A stretch of 64,000 nucleotides of DNA from Gaeumannomyces sp. JS-464. Its lineage: Eukaryota > Ascomycota > Sordariomycetes > Magnaporthales > Magnaporthaceae. Position numbers and translations under genes: made by a program. This document shows positions 60,201-64,000 of this stretch, in pieces. The notes under the pieces are model-generated. The model worked only from the letters and a program-made list of their open reading frames with translations. It was not told the DNA's origin and did no database searches. Where the stretch lies: positions 2,480,001 through 2,544,000 of the forward strand of contig NGZR01000005.1 of NCBI GenBank assembly GCA_002197995.1, written 5' to 3'. Each line of letters opens with the position of its first letter. The first letter of the stretch is position 1.

Positions 60201-63200
60201 CGAGGCGGGTGGTTCCCAGGCCGGCAAGGACCTCGCTGAGAGCCTGAGCAGAACCAAGCCGGTCCCCGGCACCCGCGTCCGACTTGAGCGTCTGGATGAG
60301 CCCGGGGATGAGATCCGGCAGGGCCTCCTCTCCAAGCTTCTCCACCAGGGATCCCAGTGCCCTCGACGCGGTGGCGCGGGTTGTCGGGACAGGGTCGACC
60401 ACTGCCACCTTGAGCCCTGCAACAAGGACCGGGAGGTGCGACACCAAGTCTTTCCTCTCCGTAAGGTGCGCCAGGCTGCCAATGACCTGGGATGCCTTGC
60501 GCTTCGTGTTGGACCGATCGCCAAGGCCGCGCTGGAGAATGCGGCTGACCAGGGCGAGCGATGGCGCGTCTAGGTAGTGGACGAACTGGACCTTTATGAG
60601 CGAATCGAGGGCTTCGTCCGTGTATTTTGTCGGGTCGCTGAGCGCCTTGAGAAGGATGTCGACGAGACCCTTGACCTCCGGGTTGTTGATAACCTCACCG
60701 AAGCGCTTCAGACTCTTGTTGGCGGCGGACCGTACTTCCTTGTGACTGTCGTTGAGAACGGCCGTGAGAGGAGGGATAATCTCAGGGAGACTTAACGCAA
60801 GCTGCTGTGGGTCGAGGTACGCCATCGCACCGAGGAGGTCGCACGCTCCCTTCTTGCTTCGCCACTGGTCGTCGTCGAGACCGTTGAGAAGGGTCGGCAG
60901 GATGTTCTTGACGCCGTAAGAGCTCAGCCGGGCAAAGCAAGCCTTGGCTGATGCAAGGGCGGCGTCGCGCACGTTGGCATTGGAGTCACCGAACCCAGTT
61001 AACAGTTGCGGCACGATTTGAATCACGTATGGCTCGAACAAACGTCCGAGCATGGTGGCTAGTAGCTCATACGCAAGCAGAGCAGACTCTCGCTGCGATG
61101 CATCCTTTTTGTTCTCAAGCGCTCCGTTCAGGGTCGACATGGTTCGGTGCTCTCGGAGGGCAACGATGCCCCGGCCAAGAACCAGGCCAGCCAGACCATA
61201 GGCCGCGCCCCGTTGGACGGCGTACTTCTTGGAAGTGAGCAGTGTTTCCATGATCTCCTCAAAGTACTTGGAAGCCTTGTTTCCGCAGGATCGGATGAGT
61301 GGGGGTAGGCATTCCGCAATGGCATACTGGACAGCCTCAGACGGGGTGCTCAGAGTAGCTAGAAGCCTCTCAATGACCACGGGTATCTTGGCATCGCCAG
61401 CCTTGAGATGCCGTGCCAGGGCACCATACATGATGATGACGGCCTCATTGACACGATCGCTAGCGGCAGAGCCTTTGTCGGGGGCTTCCAAGGTCTTCTC
61501 GAAGACCTTCATCAGTTTATCCACAATGCTCTTGCCGTGGACTTCGATGGCCTTGTTAGCAGCCTCCAGCATTTCGGCACGAACAGAGCCGTTTTGGTCC
61601 CCTAAGGGGCCTTGCTCAATGAGGAGGGCAAAGAAAGCATCCAGGTGCTGTCTCTCGAGGTATGGAGATAACTCCTTGAACGCGGTTGCATGCGTGCCTT
61701 TGCCTCCCCACGGATCTGAGAGGTCCCATCTTCTTTGGCATGCCGAATTCGTCCAGCTCAGGCACACGAGGCTTGGCAAAACTCGACGTTACGCCAGTCG
61801 CAGCTCTCCAGAATAGGATTAACTGTCTCTCGGTGGCGCTTGCAAGCCTCAGCGAGGGCTCGCGAGGCAGCTCGACGAAGCTGCCCGTCCTTGCTCTCCA
61901 AGTACGGGAGCATTTTCGTTGGAACCTCCTTTGAAGTTTCGAAGCCACTCTCTTCCCAGATCTCTCGGCCAAGATCCACATTCTCCACGTTATCTTCGTG
62001 GCATGCAAGCCATATCTCTTCCGAGAACTCTAGCTCACTCATGTCGACATCGGCGCTGATCGACTGCAGCACTGTTGTTCGGACGCTGGTTTGGGGCACA
62101 ATGGCTCCATGGGCCACCACGCCGATCTCCTCTTGATTGATATTTGGCGCCAAGCAACGGACCATGTCAGAGAAGCAGTCTCTGATGATCTTGTAGTGCT
62201 GGTTGTATTGTTGCATGGAGCTGATGAGGGTCTCGAGCATCTCGGCCCTGGGAAGGGCCTCGTCCGTGCTTGTATCAGTGTGGAATCCAAGAAACTCTGT
62301 CGCCAAAACGATTTGAGTGTCTTTGTCTTCAGCAGTGGCGCCGAAGCCGCCCTTCTGAAGGATGAGGAGGACAAGAGGAAGCATATAGATAGCAGAGACG
62401 CTATCGAAGGGGCGCTGCTCTCCGGCAAACCGAAGACGGTACAGGACTCTGGTAACCAGCTCATGGAGCGGCTCTTGCTTGAGATTCTCGGGGATGAGTT
62501 CCACGTCATGTGCCCTCAACGTGGCAACGCCGATAAATTCGCGGAAGGAGCCCAGCCGAGTGGAAACCCGATCGGCGCAGGCGAGGTAAGCCAAAGGAGC
62601 AGCGTCTCCCGTGATGAGGCATGCGCCAGCGTCGATGGCCCCGAGGAGAGCCTTGACGGCGGGGCTCATCCACAAACCTGCATCGGTGGGAGGGCCGGTG
62701 GCGAGGCTTTGGATGACACCTATGCCGCGCATCACCTTGGCGGCAACACCTCGGACTCGCTCCCTAATGGCCGATTCCTTCTTCAGCTGAGCATCGACCT
62801 TGGCCTTGTCATCGGCGCTGAGCTTTTGCTGCTGGCCTTTCTTCTGTGCCAGTTGCGACCTAAGCTCCGCCTCCCACTTCAATGTGTCGGCCTCTTTACC
62901 CTTGGTTGGGACGTTGCTTGACTTCTTGGCCAATACATCGACAAATGCGGTGCCTTCGGGTGTGCGGAATATTGCGGCTTCAAGGGGGCCAATGCCCTCG
63001 AGGTCTGAGACGTCCAAGTCCTGCTCTATAAGCTGTATGATCCGAGGTGTCATCACATCAGGTGCGACGAAGACCAATTCGACAGCAGCTTTGTACGCAG
63101 CATTCCTAACGGCGGCCGACTGTTGCGCGATACGGTCAGCAACTAGCATCTCGGCATGGGGAGGAAATTACCATCCACACGGGTGAAAGTAGCTACCTTC

Positions 63201-64000
63201 TGATCAAGCGTGCTTCTTATCGCAACTTCTTGCAGCAGCACCTTCTCATTCTTCTTTGCCAGCTCGCCAGGATCAAGACCAACGCGCAAGCAGAGATCGA
63301 TCCAGCTGGACCGAGGGACTAGCTCGGGGCGAGCCAGAACTTGCAGTGAACACATCTGGGTTTCTAAGGTGGGACGCTCGGTGACTTCGGTGGCGCCTTC
63401 CGGCAACTCTCGCGCAGGCAGGCATATCGCCTTCAGAATCAGGTTCAAGTGCGTATTATCGGCCTTGGCGAGCGTAGCCGCGCTGTCCTTGTCCCCCTCT
63501 TCTCCAGAATCCAGCCAGTGCCAAATGCCACTGGTGAGGGCATTAGATATCTTTTCGGGGTTGCACAGATACAGATCGGATATCTGCTGGCAAATCTCTT
63601 TGCGGACTTGAGAGGACGTGGTAGCCGATGACACGAGATATATCAAAGCCTGAGACCAAGCCAAGGTGATGCTAGAATCCCCGTCTTCCGGCAGCTCATT
63701 CACCACCGCCAGTAGGGCACGGAGAGCCACCTCAGGTCATCGTTGGATGCTAGCTTACTATAAAGCCGAGGGGTCAACAGGAACGAGGGCTTCGGCTCGC
63801 TGACAAGGCAGTGCTTGGCGATCGAAAACTTCTTTGAGAGCGCCTCCAGAGGCCCGCTGATGTTGCCGCCAAGGACCAGCGGAGCAATGCTACATGTAAT
63901 GTAGGCACCGGTGATAAGACCGTTTTGAGACGACGTGAGTGGGTTTGCAACCGCATCGTTGTATGTCTCAAACAACACGGGCATAATCCCCTCCGTGGCC
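57231..64000 (-). CDS. GCN1: GCN1, activator of the Gcn2 eIF2alpha kinase (partial, runs off right edge)
   Basis: A giant HEAT-repeat protein that, with Gcn20, binds ribosomes and relays uncharged-tRNA signals to Gcn2. About 2,200 of the usual 2,650-2,700 residues are in the window; the N-terminal coding part lies beyond 64000. The stop is at 57231, and the last intron is 57861-57786. HEAT repeats run throughout. The eEF3-like segment includes RGAAYGLAGLVLGRGI, NVRDAALASAKACFARLS and DDQWRSKKGACDLLGAMAYLD. The conserved AKPRVPELDEFGMPKK block lies at about 61780-61730. Breaks: one missing base at 63730-63731 (NDDL to ALRALL), one extra at AAAA 61778-61781, and one extra at CCC 61725-61727. 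A junction at about 63197-63150 may be a very short intron. Confidence 0.96.

Noticed and set aside
1..64000. tRNA genes, CRISPR arrays, transposons or secondary-metabolite clusters
   Set aside because: No convincing tRNA B box with a foldable context, no spaced repeats, no transposase, integrase or reverse-transcriptase motifs, and no PKS/NRPS domains were seen.

Overview
The window is nuclear DNA of a filamentous ascomycete, most likely a sordariomycete. The signs are short GT-AG introns (about 50-110 nt), one gene every 3-4 kb on either strand, a cellobiose dehydrogenase and an AA9 monooxygenase, a fungal Pol III largest subunit, and an ErdS-type AspRS fusion. Seventeen protein genes can be supported. 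No tRNA, rRNA, CRISPR array or transposon was recognised.

Layout. 0.6-3.9 kb: DDHD phospholipase (-). 5.2-9.7 kb: RPC1 (+). 10.2-11.7 kb: SRAP/HMCES-type DNA-protein crosslink sensor (-). 12.1-15.1 kb: cellobiose dehydrogenase (-), divergent across a 4.4-kb gene-free region from an AA9 LPMO (+, 19.5-20.6 kb). 21.2-22.1 kb: low-complexity Arg/Gly-rich protein (-). 25.6-26.5 kb: kinase-like C-lobe protein (+). 27.4-28.7 kb: GPI-type GH17 glucanase (+). 29.4-32.4 kb: erdS (-), divergent from an alpha/beta hydrolase that fits erdH (+, 34.1-35.4 kb). 35.9-36.4 kb: small secreted protein (-). 37.4-39.0 kb: GT25-like glycosyltransferase (+). 39.3-41.5 kb: GUF1 (-). 42.5-47.3 kb: MIT-domain protein with a Q36 tract (-). 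47.3-52.1 kb: gene-free, with a 30-C homopolymer. 52.1-53.9 kb: mitochondrial SHMT (-). 55.4-56.5 kb: ribosomal protein eL19 (-). 57.2 kb to the right edge: GCN1 (-), lacking its N-terminal coding part.

Two gene pairs look functionally linked. Cellobiose dehydrogenase passes electrons to AA9 LPMOs during oxidative cellulose breakdown, and here the two genes are head to head. ErdS moves Asp from Asp-tRNA onto ergosterol and ErdH removes it, and these two genes are also head to head. The sterol system is already described, so it is not new; its clear presence here is the strongest biological signal in the window.

An important caveat is that most conserved genes here (RPC1, GCN1, eL19, the GH17 gene, the AA9 gene and others) are broken by single-base frame jumps, mostly deletions, many in short homopolymers. 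Adding or removing one base at each site makes every affected frame add up, apart from the first exon of the cellobiose dehydrogenase gene. I read these jumps as consensus sequence errors rather than pseudogenes. They are listed with each gene.
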